Source: Sporosarcina sp. ACRSL
GTDB taxonomy: Bacteria; Bacillota; Bacilli; Bacillales_A; Planococcaceae
Length of the DNA stretch: 64,000 nt
Assembly: GCF_022346605.1 (NCBI RefSeq)
Contig: NZ_JAKRNT010000001.1
Coordinates: forward strand, 62,001 to 126,000
Direction of reading: 5' to 3'
Shown here: in pieces, positions 1-7,843 of the stretch
How positions within the stretch are numbered: the stretch's first letter is position 1
How the letters are laid out: each line of letters begins with the position of its first letter
Made by a program: the position numbers and the translations under genes
Notes under the pieces: model-generated
What the model saw: only the letters and a program-made list of their open reading frames with translations
Told to the model about the DNA's origin: nothing
The model's database searches: none

Positions 1-771
1 AATAAGCGCTTCAATAGTGAGCAATGGAAAAACGACTAGCTGTAGGGCAAATAAATGTTTTTTCTTCTTATAAACAAGCCAAAGAGCACCGAACAGCATT
101 TCGACGATTCCGATGCCATTTATGATTGCTGTTACTTGAGAATCGTCTATGGGAAGTGCTCCAGCTAACATCCGCCCCTCTTCAGGGTGCCTGCCGATGA
201 TTTTTGGAATGAGTCCATGATAGAGCCAGATGAATGCAAACAAGATCATAAGCCCATATGTCGTGAAAAACCGTAAGTATTGGGAACGCGGAGCCTCACC
301 TTTTTCTAGCCATCTTTTCAGCACATCGAAGCTGATGGCGGTACTCCAGCCAATGAGCGGGCGGAAGATGAACGCATCGAACACTTTTCCGAACGAACCG
401 AAATTTGCTTCGTAATCATATTGAGTCAGGAATTTTGTCCCCCTTTGGAGGGGTGCATATTTCCAATACCCTTTTCCTTCCTTGATCGGCGAAATCCATT
501 GCTTTGTTCCAAAGTGGAGGGAAGATGAACGGGTACCATCTTCTTTATTAATTGTCCCCGTACTTTTCCCCCAGCCTTCCACTGTAAAGAGGGGAGGGAC
601 GCTCCGTTTGTATGTAAACTTCTGTGGCTCATCGTCTTTTTTCGGCAAATAAGTAATGGAGGAAAACCGTAAGTCCCATTGCGAATGTAAGTCCGGGTCT
701 TGTGAAGCATTCCAAACTTCATCAACACTAGCATCAATCTCAATTTCGACATAAATCGGCTTCTTTTTCAA
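1..771 (-). CDS. SRPBCC-domain protein with C-terminal membrane segments (partial, runs off the left edge)
   Basis: The open frame starts at a TTG at 771 preceded by GAGGTGA seven bases upstream, and stays open for 257 codons to the window edge, so the C-terminus is missing. Residues 1-140 look like a START/SRPBCC fold (YVEIEIDASVDEVW start, WDLRFSS) as seen in polyketide cyclase-like lipid-binding proteins. The C-terminal part has at least three hydrophobic segments (about residues 165-187, 212-232, 238-257) resembling DoxX-like membrane proteins. The gene lies downstream of fabI on the same strand but behind a terminator. Substrate unknown. An overlapping 108-residue frame at 426-752 is a shadow of it. 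Confidence 0.75.
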   Translation of the reverse strand, partial: MKKKPIYVEIEIDASVDEVWNASQDPDLHSQWDLRFSSITYLPKKDDEPQKFTYKRSVPPLFTVEGWGKSTGTINKEDGTRSSSLHFGTKQWISPIKEGKGYWKYAPLQRGTKFLTQYDYEANFGSFGKVFDAFIFRPLIGWSTAISFDVLKRWLEKGEAPRSQYLRFFTTYGLMILFAFIWLYHGLIPKIIGRHPEEGRMLAGALPIDDSQVTAIINGIGIVEMLFGALWLVYKKKKHLFALQLVVFPLLTIEALI

Positions 772-825
772 ATGGCTTCACCTCATTAGTAAGACGATTT
801 TGAAAAAAGAATGTTTCGTAACAAA

Positions 826-851
826 AAAAAGGAGCCGCTAAGCTCCTTTTT
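826..851 (-). terminator. Rho-independent terminator of fabI
   Basis: The arms GGAGC (831-835) and GCTCC (842-846) flank a six-base loop and have A/T runs on both sides, so it can work in the minus direction right after the fabI stop codon. Confidence 0.8.
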
Positions 852-1631
852 TTATCCCATTATATGATAGCCACCATCAACGTAAATAATTTCACCGGTT
901 ACTCCGCTTGAAAGATCGCTTAACATCGCAATTGACATTTTCGCGACTTCTTCGTTTGTAATATTGCGTTTCAGAGGGGCTTTTTCTTCGATTTGCCCTA
1001 AAATCGTATTGAAGGAAGGTACGCCTTTCGCAGAAAGAGTGCGGACAGCACCCGCAGAAATCGCATTGACACGGATTGCATCTTTTCCTAGATCATTTGC
1101 TAAGTAGCGGACGGAAGCTTCAAGTGCAGCTTTCGCCACTCCCATGACGTTATAGCCATCGAGAACACGTTCAGCGCCTAAGTAAGTCATCGTAATGATC
1201 GATCCGCCTTCTGTCATGAACCGACGTGCTTCTCTTGCTGTTGCTACTAATGAATACGAGCTCGAATCTTGTGCGAATGCATAGCCGCTTCTCGTCGTTT
1301 CCACAAATTCATTTTTCAAATCTTCCGCATGCGCAAATGCGATTGAATGGACAATCCCGTGGATTGTTCCAAACTTTTCACCGATCAATGTAAATGCATT
1401 ACGGATGCTCTCGTCTTCATTGACATCACATTGAACAATCATCTTCGGCTCAAGTCCGTTGCTTTCCAATGCTTTTTCAAGCTTCGCTAGTGACCGTTCC
1501 TTACGATACGTGAAAATAACGTTCGCCCCGACGTCAAAAAGGGACTTCGCTACTCCCCATGCAATACTGCGCTCATTTGCTACACCCATAACAACTATGT
1601 TTTTGCCTTTCAGCTTCAATAAATCTTCCAT
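852..1631 (-). CDS. fabI: Enoyl-[acyl-carrier-protein] reductase (NADH), FabI
   Basis: FabI catalyses the last reduction of each cycle of type II fatty acid elongation in the cytoplasm. The 259-residue length matches the family. It is an SDR-fold enzyme with an N-terminal nucleotide-binding stretch (VVMGVANERSIAWG), the FabI-type catalytic pair Tyr-x6-Lys in YNVMGVAK, and the IRVNAISAGAVRT and C-terminal YVDGGYHIMG stretches typical of FabI. The start is set at the ATG at 1631, because an in-frame ATG at 1646 overlaps the GGAGGAGG ribosome binding site. A FapR-type operator sits over the likely transcription start, so control by malonyl-CoA through FapR is inferred. Confidence 0.97.
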   Translation of the reverse strand: MEDLLKLKGKNIVVMGVANERSIAWGVAKSLFDVGANVIFTYRKERSLAKLEKALESNGLEPKMIVQCDVNEDESIRNAFTLIGEKFGTIHGIVHSIAFAHAEDLKNEFVETTRSGYAFAQDSSSYSLVATAREARRFMTEGGSIITMTYLGAERVLDGYNVMGVAKAALEASVRYLANDLGKDAIRVNAISAGAVRTLSAKGVPSFNTILGQIEEKAPLKRNITNEEVAKMSIAMLSDLSSGVTGEIIYVDGGYHIMG

Positions 1632-1669
1632 AGTAACCTCCTCCATCGGTAGAAAACTATTACCTTATA

Positions 1670-1686
1670 TTAGTACCTGATAATAA
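1670..1686 (-). promoter_or_regulatory. FapR operator of fabI
   Basis: The 17 bases TTAGTACCTGATAATAA form an imperfect inverted repeat that differs by one base from the TTAGTAC-CTG-ATACTAA type of FapR site as I recall it from Bacillus. It lies just downstream of the fabI -10 element and covers the expected transcription start, the position used in known FapR-repressed genes. Confidence 0.8.
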
Positions 1687-1690
1687 ACCA

Positions 1691-1717
1691 ATTATAGCAC
1701 ACTCTGCTGTAATTCAA
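1691..1717 (-). promoter_or_regulatory. SigmaA promoter of fabI with extended -10
   Basis: On the minus strand TATAAT (1696-1691) is preceded by TGC, giving an extended -10. A TTGAAT -35 (1717-1712) is 15 bp away, or TTTTGA at 17 bp. The FapR-type operator follows directly. Confidence 0.65.
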
Positions 1718-1755
1718 AACTCCAATTCCTCGGCGTAGAATTAAATCCATGTAAC

Positions 1756-1773
1756 TATTTATAAAAATGCAGT
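1756..1773 (+). promoter_or_regulatory. Candidate ARG box upstream of argC
   Basis: The 18 bases at 1756-1773 agree with the AhrC/ArgR half-site pair (TNTGAATWWWWATTCA type) at all but about three defined positions. They end at the first base of the -35 of the argC promoter. This would fit arginine repression, but it is a weak, single-box match. Confidence 0.4.
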
Positions 1774-1801
1774 TGACTTTATATTTATACATACGTATAC
1801 T
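1773..1801 (+). promoter_or_regulatory. SigmaA promoter of argCJBD
   Basis: TTGACT (1773-1778) and TATACT (1796-1801) are separated by exactly 17 bp, ahead of the argC start at 1829. Confidence 0.8.
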
Positions 1802-1828
1802 ACTTTTAACGACAAAAGGGGTGGAGAC

Positions 1829-2863
1829 ATGAAGATAGGAATCATCGGTGCTTCCGGATATGGTGGACTTGAATTGATCCGCTTGCTACATAATCACCCG
1901 GAAGTGGAGCAAATCGATTTATACACATCATCTGACGAAGGGACATTGTTTTCTACCAAGTTTCCGCACTTGAAAAACTTGTATGATCAACCTCTTCTCA
2001 AAATCGATCCAGGTCAATTGCTTGGCTATGATGTATTATTTGCTAGCACACCAGCAGGGGTGACGAGCCGTTTATTGCCGCAGCTCCTCGGGGAAGGACC
2101 GAAGCTAATCGATTTGTCTGGAGATTTCCGGTTGAAGAATGCTGGTGAATACGAAACGTGGTATAAGAAAACACCTGCTCCTGAGGATGCATTGATTCAA
2201 AGTGCTTACGGTTTAACGGAGTGGAATTCTGAGACAATCAAAAATGCTCAGCTCATCGCCAATCCTGGCTGCTATCCGACCGCTGCGCTTCTCCCTATAT
2301 TGCCATTGATCAAAGAAGGCCTCATTGATGCATCACAACTGATAATCGATGCGAAAAGCGGAGTGTCGGGGGCAGGGAATACGCCTGGACCGATGACGCA
2401 TTTCAGTGAAACGAATGAAAACTTCTCGATATATAAAATCAATGAGCATCAGCACATCCCTGAAATTGAGCAAGGTATTCACCTATTTGGAGGTCAACAA
2501 ACAACAGTGACCTTTACGACACATCTTGTGCCCATGACGAGAGGGATTATGGCGACGAGCTACGCGCCAGTCAATGCTGGCGTTACGGAAACAAATCTTG
2601 TTGATTGTTTACAAGACTATTATTCAACACATTCCTTTGTGAGGATTATGAATGAAGCGACGAAATTTTGCACGAAACAAGTGTCCGGCACGAACTATTG
2701 TGATATCCATGTAAAAGTCGATCCACGGACGAATCGGGCGACGATTGTTTCTGTTATTGATAACTTGGTGAAAGGGGCTGCCGGGCAGGCGGTCCAAAAT
2801 ATGAATGTGCAATTCGGGTTGGATGAAACGACTGGTTTGACCCAAGTGCCATTATTCATTTAA
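1829..2863 (+). CDS. argC: N-acetyl-gamma-glutamyl-phosphate reductase, ArgC
   Basis: ArgC reduces N-acetylglutamyl-5-phosphate to the semialdehyde with NADPH, the third step of arginine synthesis. The 344 residues begin with a Rossmann motif GASGYGG (residues 8-14). The active-site cysteine is Cys148 in ANPGCYPT, and a histidine-rich catalytic stretch NEHQHIPEI follows. Length is normal for the bacterial enzyme. It is the first gene of argCJBD and is followed by argJ after 13 bp. The start has a GGGGTGG ribosome binding site. Confidence 0.97.
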   Translation: MKIGIIGASGYGGLELIRLLHNHPEVEQIDLYTSSDEGTLFSTKFPHLKNLYDQPLLKIDPGQLLGYDVLFASTPAGVTSRLLPQLLGEGPKLIDLSGDFRLKNAGEYETWYKKTPAPEDALIQSAYGLTEWNSETIKNAQLIANPGCYPTAALLPILPLIKEGLIDASQLIIDAKSGVSGAGNTPGPMTHFSETNENFSIYKINEHQHIPEIEQGIHLFGGQQTTVTFTTHLVPMTRGIMATSYAPVNAGVTETNLVDCLQDYYSTHSFVRIMNEATKFCTKQVSGTNYCDIHVKVDPRTNRATIVSVIDNLVKGAAGQAVQNMNVQFGLDETTGLTQVPLFI

Positions 2864-2876
2864 AGGAGGAATTGGT

Positions 2877-4103
2877 ATGGCGGTAGCTGTTCAGCAATTG
2901 AAACGTATTTCAGGGAATAATATTGCAACACCTAAAGGGTTTAAAGCGGTAGGCATCCACTGCGGATTGAAGCATAAGAAATACGATTTGGCGGTATTGC
3001 TCAGTGAAGTTCCCGCAAGCGTGGCGGGCGTTTTCACGACGAACGCCATCCAAGCAGCTCCTCTAGTTGTGACGAAGGATGTTGTGAAAAAGACCGGTCA
3101 AATGCAGGCGGTCATCATCAATTCCGGCAACGCCAACGCTGTGACAGGGAAGCAAGGCATGCTTGACGCGCTCACGATGCAGGAGAAAACAGCTCAAAAA
3201 TTCGGCATTGCACCTAATTTGGTCGGCGTCGCGTCAACTGGAGTCATTGGGGAAAAATTGAATATGGAACCTGTGCTTAAAGGGATCGAAAACTTAAACC
3301 CTACAAGTACATTGGAAGGATCTATCCAATTTTCTCAAGCGATTTTGACGACAGATACAGTTACGAAAAATACCGCCTACCGTGTGGAAGTCGATGGCAA
3401 GGAAATTACGATTGCAGGAACTGCCAAAGGTTCGGGAATGATCGAACCGAATATGGCAACGATGCTCGGCTTCATAACGACAGACGCCAAAGTCGACACT
3501 GGACATTTGCAAGATGCATTGAAAACTGTGACCGATTTGACTTTCAATTCCATAACAGTCGATGGAGATACTTCGACTAATGATATGGTCCTCGTCCTAG
3601 CGAACGGAATGGCAGAAAATGAACCTTTATGTCCGGATCATCCTGACTGGGGTGTATTCATGCAAGCGTTGCATGCCGTTGCACAAGACCTTGCAAAGAT
3701 GATTGCAAAGGATGGCGAAGGGGCTACGAAACTTGTTGAAGTTGAAGTGAGCGGGGCAGTCACAGACGAGGAAGCTAGAAAAATTGCGAAGACGGTTGTC
3801 GGATCTCCCCTCGTTAAAACGGCGATTTTCGGTTGCGACGCAAACTGGGGTAGGATTATTGCGGCAGTTGGATATAGTGGGGCGTCCATCGATCCTCTAG
3901 GAATCTCGATTAAAATTGGGGATACAACTGTTGTAAAAGATGGCGAGCCAGTTGGCTTTTCAGAAGAGGAACTGCTTCTTTATTTAAAACAGCCCGAAGT
4001 GAAAATTTTCGTCGAGCTGAATAAAGGAAGCGGTCAAGGAATAGCATGGGGGTGCGATTTGACATATGACTACGTCCAAATCAATGCTTCATACAGATCG
4101 TAA
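2877..4103 (+). CDS. argJ: Bifunctional ornithine acetyltransferase / N-acetylglutamate synthase, ArgJ
   Basis: ArgJ transfers the acetyl group from N-acetylornithine to glutamate, recycling it, and in bifunctional forms also makes N-acetylglutamate from acetyl-CoA. The 408-residue protein is an Ntn-type autoprocessing enzyme. The self-cleavage site is in PNMATMLGF with Thr195 as the new N-terminal nucleophile. An AAGGAGG ribosome binding site precedes the ATG. No argA or argE is seen in the window, as expected for the cyclic pathway. Whether it is mono- or bifunctional cannot be told from sequence alone. Confidence 0.96.
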   Translation: MAVAVQQLKRISGNNIATPKGFKAVGIHCGLKHKKYDLAVLLSEVPASVAGVFTTNAIQAAPLVVTKDVVKKTGQMQAVIINSGNANAVTGKQGMLDALTMQEKTAQKFGIAPNLVGVASTGVIGEKLNMEPVLKGIENLNPTSTLEGSIQFSQAILTTDTVTKNTAYRVEVDGKEITIAGTAKGSGMIEPNMATMLGFITTDAKVDTGHLQDALKTVTDLTFNSITVDGDTSTNDMVLVLANGMAENEPLCPDHPDWGVFMQALHAVAQDLAKMIAKDGEGATKLVEVEVSGAVTDEEARKIAKTVVGSPLVKTAIFGCDANWGRIIAAVGYSGASIDPLGISIKIGDTTVVKDGEPVGFSEEELLLYLKQPEVKIFVELNKGSGQGIAWGCDLTYDYVQINASYRS

Positions 4104-4845
4104 TCGAATTGTCATTAAACTCGGGGGCAGTATGCTCGAAGGGTTGAAAAGCGCTTTTTTTAAGGAACTCCACAAATTACAAAGTGAAGGCAATGACATT
4201 GTCATCGTCCATGGAGGGGGTCCTTCCATCAATGCGGCACTAGTGAAGAACTCCATTGATTCCACTATCGATAATGGTATACGAGTGACTTGTGAAAAGG
4301 CAATTTCGGTCGTGAGAGATGTATTAATTGGGGAAGTTAACCCATTGCTCGTCCATCAGCTAAACCGTGAAGGCATCGAGGCAATTGGTCTAAGCGGTTT
4401 CGATGGTAAACTAATGACGTGTACACTACTCGATGAAAATAGATACGGTTTCGTTGGTGATATCCAGGCTGTGAATGAATGCTTGCTAGAGAAATTGATA
4501 GCTGCAGGTGTGGTTCCTGTCGTATCTTGCATTGGAGCAACTGAAGTTGGAGAACCACTCAATATAAATGCAGATACAGTCGCAAGTAAGATTGCACTCG
4601 CGATTCATGCGACTAGCCTCATCTTTGTAACGGATACACCTGGCATCAAGATTGAAAATGAAGTTAAAACGGCCGTCTCTCCGGTTGAAATTGCGAATTG
4701 GATTGAAGCTGGCGATATTTATGGTGGAATGATTCCGAAAGTGAATGCCGCTATGGACTGCCTCGATGCAGGGGTCCCTTCCGTCCAAATCGTTGATCAG
4801 CATTTGGGAGGCACGACGATCGGATTTGAGGAGGTATTCAGTTGA
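4066..4845 (+). CDS. argB: Acetylglutamate kinase, ArgB
   Basis: ArgB phosphorylates N-acetylglutamate, the second step of arginine synthesis. It belongs to the amino acid kinase fold: VIKLGGSM near residues 16-23 holds the phosphate-binding lysine, and HGGGPSIN binds the acetylglutamate. The frame overlaps the end of argJ by 38 bp. An in-frame ATG at 4084 is an alternative start; the one at 4066 has GGGGGTG eleven bases upstream. It ends in a TTGA overlap with argD, so the two are probably translationally coupled. Confidence 0.95.
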   Translation: MTTSKSMLHTDRNRIVIKLGGSMLEGLKSAFFKELHKLQSEGNDIVIVHGGGPSINAALVKNSIDSTIDNGIRVTCEKAISVVRDVLIGEVNPLLVHQLNREGIEAIGLSGFDGKLMTCTLLDENRYGFVGDIQAVNECLLEKLIAAGVVPVVSCIGATEVGEPLNINADTVASKIALAIHATSLIFVTDTPGIKIENEVKTAVSPVEIANWIEAGDIYGGMIPKVNAAMDCLDAGVPSVQIVDQHLGGTTIGFEEVFS

Positions 4846-5987
4846 GTTCTTTATTCAACAATTATGCAAGACGACCCGTGCATCTTGTAAAAGGCAAAGG
4901 TACAGTCGTAGAAGATGAGAACGGCAAACAATATCTTGATTTTACAAGCGGCATTGCTGTCGTCAGTCTCGGGCATGCGCATCCTGCAATCGTCAAGGCC
5001 ATCCAGCTTCAAAGCGAAAAGCTTTGGCATGTTTCGAATTTATTCGAAAGTCCGGAGCAGGAGAAGCTTGCAGCAACTCTAACGAAAGACACTCATTTTT
5101 CCCATAGTTTCTTTTGCAACAGCGGAGCGGAAGCGAATGAAGCAGCGATTAAACTCGCAAGGAAACATACGAGCAAATCGACCATTATTACATTCAGTCA
5201 ATCGTTTCATGGCCGGACATTTGGAGCGATGGCAGCGACGGGTCAAGATAAAATTAAGCAAGGTTTCGGCCCAATGCTCGCAACGTTCAAGACGGTTCCG
5301 TTCAATGATCCGGAAGCATTGGAAGCTGCGATTGATAATGATGTAGCGGCCATCATGCTTGAAGTGATCCAAGGCGAGGGGGGAATCCACGCTGTCACTC
5401 CCGAGTTCGCATCAGTCATTACAGACATTTGCAAGTCGAAAGGAATTCTATGCATCGTCGATGAAGTGCAAACAGGCATCGGAAGAACAGGCACTCGTTA
5501 CGCATACGAACAGACTGGATTGCAACCGGACATTATGACTCTTGCCAAAGGATTGGGAGGAGGATTTCCTATCGGAGCGATGCTCGGAACAGCCGATTTA
5601 TTCGACTCATTCGGACCTGGATCACATGGCACAACATTTGGAGGAAATCCGCTTGCGGTAGCGGTTGCTAAAACTGTTGTAGATCATGTTTTTGAGGAAG
5701 AGTTTTTGAAGGAAGTCAGTTCAAAGTCTGAAGCTTTGAGTCAAAAGTTGAAGAAGACCTTGCCAAGCGACAAGTTTGACATCCGTGGCGAAGGACTCCT
5801 CATCGGCATAGATTGCAAGGAAGACGTTACGCCTTACGTTCGCCAAGCGGAAGAAGCAGGATTGCTCGTCGTTCAAGCAGGTACCGATGTCATCCGATTG
5901 CTTCCTCCATTAACTGTAACTGAACAGGAAATCGATCAAGCGGTTGATATCTTGACTTCGATTTTGCTCTCGCCAATCACTATATAA
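4842..5987 (+). CDS. argD: Acetylornithine aminotransferase, ArgD
   Basis: This PLP-dependent class III aminotransferase converts N-acetylglutamate semialdehyde to N-acetylornithine; family members may also act on succinyldiaminopimelate. It has 381 residues. The Schiff-base lysine is Lys236 in TLAKGLGGG, and NSGAEANEAA (residues 93-102) and the VDEVQTG aspartate contact PLP. It starts at TTG 4842, which overlaps the argB stop codon, with GAGGAGG eight bases upstream. It is the last gene of the operon and is followed by a terminator. argF, argG and argH must lie elsewhere. Confidence 0.95.
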   Translation: MSSLFNNYARRPVHLVKGKGTVVEDENGKQYLDFTSGIAVVSLGHAHPAIVKAIQLQSEKLWHVSNLFESPEQEKLAATLTKDTHFSHSFFCNSGAEANEAAIKLARKHTSKSTIITFSQSFHGRTFGAMAATGQDKIKQGFGPMLATFKTVPFNDPEALEAAIDNDVAAIMLEVIQGEGGIHAVTPEFASVITDICKSKGILCIVDEVQTGIGRTGTRYAYEQTGLQPDIMTLAKGLGGGFPIGAMLGTADLFDSFGPGSHGTTFGGNPLAVAVAKTVVDHVFEEEFLKEVSSKSEALSQKLKKTLPSDKFDIRGEGLLIGIDCKEDVTPYVRQAEEAGLLVVQAGTDVIRLLPPLTVTEQEIDQAVDILTSILLSPITI

Positions 5988-6003
5988 ATACGAATAAATA
6001 AAC

Positions 6004-6038
6004 AAAAGCGGATCTCTATAACTGATGAGATCCGTTTT
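6004..6038 (+). terminator. Terminator of argCJBD
   Basis: Perfect 8-bp arms CGGATCTC (6009-6016) and GAGATCCG (6027-6034), followed by TTTT. Confidence 0.85.
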
Positions 6039-6112
6039 GTCATACTAATAATGAAACTATTTCCAATGATCTCCGTCTCATTCATTGAAAACTCGAAATG
6101 AGGAGAGAGAAT

Positions 6113-7063
6113 ATGAAAAAATTCGGAGCGGTAGCATTAACAGTATTCTTGGCAGGAAGCGTATGGTCCCCATATGCTGTTCTGGCGAACGATAAGGTCA
6201 CTCAAGTGGAAAGCGAAAAAGTGCAGGATCCTTCCGAATTTGTAAGAGCTGCAGGGGTGATTACAAGTATCGAAAATAAGGAAAATGAACGGATGGTTAC
6301 TGTTGAAAACGATCAAGAGCTAATTACCATTTTCCGCATTCACGATGAAACACTGCTTTTCAACAGCGGAACAGCTAACAAAATGAAACAAGGTGAGTTG
6401 AAAGAGGGGATGAAAGTCGAGGCTTATTACGATAAAAATAAGCCGATGATTTTAATCTATCCGGCTCAAATCACTCCAGAGTTGTTCATCGTCATTGATG
6501 AAGAAAAGCCAGGCAGTGTGAAAGTCGGTAAATTCGATGATGACTTCCTCAGCTTGGACAAAGAATTAAAACTTAACATTGGTGATGATACCGCGTTATT
6601 GAACCAACAAGGCGAGGAAATTGAATTGGAGGATTTGAAAGGAAAAGAGCTTGTCGTGTTTTACTCGATGACAACGAAAAGCTTGCCTCCAAAAACTTCT
6701 CCAACGAAAATCATCGCATTAGATCCATTGACGGATGAGGGAACGGTTGAAGAGGAAGATAATCACCAAATTCCTGAGACAGTGCTAGACATCATTGAAA
6801 ACGATCATTATATGAAAGATGGCGTCAAGATGATTCCATTACGAAAAGTGTCAGAGGAGCTCGGTTACTTCGTACTTTCCCAGCCAAAAACGAATGGTGC
6901 ACTTCTTACTAAAGGGAACCTCTCCATTACAATTTCCCGTGGAGAAAAGAGTTATGAAATTAATAAGAGTGTCCAACATTTCATCATTGCACCAGAGTTG
7001 ATCGGTGGCAATAAAACGTATGTATCCGAGGAATTACTCGAAACACTTCTTGGTAATCAATAA
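6113..7063 (+). CDS. Secreted protein with C-terminal stalk (copper amine oxidase N-like) domain
   Basis: The N-terminus is a signal peptide (MKKFGAVALTVFLAGSVW... with cleavage probably after VLA near residue 26), so the protein is exported. The middle part (about 45-210) is made of acidic beta-rich sequence without a known catalytic motif. The C-terminal 75 residues (MIPLRKVSEELGY ... KTYVSEELLETLLG) resemble the stalk domain PF07833 found at the ends of secreted Bacillota proteins. The start is the ATG at 6113, after GAGGAGAGAG; an in-frame ATG at 6098 lies in front of this ribosome binding site. It is a single-gene unit between two terminators. Function unknown. Confidence 0.7.
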   Translation: MKKFGAVALTVFLAGSVWSPYAVLANDKVTQVESEKVQDPSEFVRAAGVITSIENKENERMVTVENDQELITIFRIHDETLLFNSGTANKMKQGELKEGMKVEAYYDKNKPMILIYPAQITPELFIVIDEEKPGSVKVGKFDDDFLSLDKELKLNIGDDTALLNQQGEEIELEDLKGKELVVFYSMTTKSLPPKTSPTKIIALDPLTDEGTVEEEDNHQIPETVLDIIENDHYMKDGVKMIPLRKVSEELGYFVLSQPKTNGALLTKGNLSITISRGEKSYEINKSVQHFIIAPELIGGNKTYVSEELLETLLGNQ

Positions 7064-7073
7064 TAGTACTATC

Positions 7074-7114
7074 CCCGGGAGCTACTTAGAAAAAGTAGTA
7101 TTCCGGGTTTTTTG
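7074..7114 (+). terminator. Terminator of the stalk-domain gene
   Basis: The stem has outer arms CCCGG/CCGGG and inner arms CTACTT/AAGTAG, followed by seven T. Confidence 0.8.
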
Positions 7115-7196
7115 TCACTATTTCAATTAGTCAAAACATCCAAGGGATTGAGATAATGGACATAACGTTCTAATAAATTATGGAAGGTGGATGGCT

Positions 7197-7805
7197 ATGT
7201 TCATTCCAAAGTATTTTAAGGTCTCTAGTGTTGACGAAGTGTGGGACTTTATACAAGAAAACTCGTTTGGCATCCTTATCACAACAGAAAAAGGAAAACC
7301 GATTGCTACTCATTTGCCTTTGCAGCTAATGAAAGAAGGAGAGACTTACTTTCTAACGGGGCATATGGCGAATGCGAACCCGCAATGGAAAACGTTAGAG
7401 GATGAGAATGTCCTTGTGATCTTTCAAGGTCCACACGCCTATATTTCATCCTCATGGTATGACCATGAAAATGTACCAACTTGGAATTACCAAGCAGTGC
7501 ACGTATATGGAGCAGCTTCTGTTCTGAGTGAGGAAGAGTTGGAAAAAGATCTTGCATTCTTATTGCAAAAATACGAGCATCATCGAGAGGGTGCGGTTTT
7601 ATGGGAAACGCTATCTACTCAAACGAAAAAACAAATAAAAGGGATTGTTGGTTTCAAAATTAAGGTCCAAGAAGTTCAAGCTGCCTATAAATTAAGCCAA
7701 AATCGAAATGACGAAGACTATAACAACATAATCGATAAGCTGAATGAGGAAGAAGACTGCAATTCGCGTCAAATGGCGAAAGTGATGAAGAACAGGAAGT
7801 CATAG
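7197..7805 (+). CDS. PaiB-family FMN-binding protein
   Basis: It resembles PaiB of Bacillus, described as a negative regulator of sporulation and protease genes, with a split-barrel flavin-binding fold. Recognisable parts are the MFIPKYFKV start, GPHAYISSSWY and VPTWNYQAVHVYG, the FMN-domain signature, and KGIVGFKIKV near residue 150. The 202 residues fit the family. The ATG at 7197 is preferred over 7191 because GGAAGGTGG lies directly before the first one and the family starts with M(Y/F)IPK. paiA is not adjacent here. A weak promoter (TTGAGA, 17 bp, TAATAA) lies at 7148-7176. Confidence 0.85.
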   Translation: MFIPKYFKVSSVDEVWDFIQENSFGILITTEKGKPIATHLPLQLMKEGETYFLTGHMANANPQWKTLEDENVLVIFQGPHAYISSSWYDHENVPTWNYQAVHVYGAASVLSEEELEKDLAFLLQKYEHHREGAVLWETLSTQTKKQIKGIVGFKIKVQEVQAAYKLSQNRNDEDYNNIIDKLNEEEDCNSRQMAKVMKNRKS

Positions 7806-7807
7806 AA

Positions 7808-7838
7808 AAAGCTGCCCAATTTAGCAGGCAGCTTTAAT
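7808..7838. terminator. Bidirectional terminator between the paiB-like gene and the polyamine operon
   Basis: Perfect arms AAAGCTGCC and GGCAGCTTT (7808-7816 and 7827-7835) lie between two convergent genes. Confidence 0.8.
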
Positions 7839-7843
7839 TTTGA

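Noticed and set aside
426..752. 108-residue minus-strand frame starting with ATG
   Set aside because: It is a shifted frame of the SRPBCC/membrane protein gene, which has the ribosome binding site, the domain pattern and continues past it.
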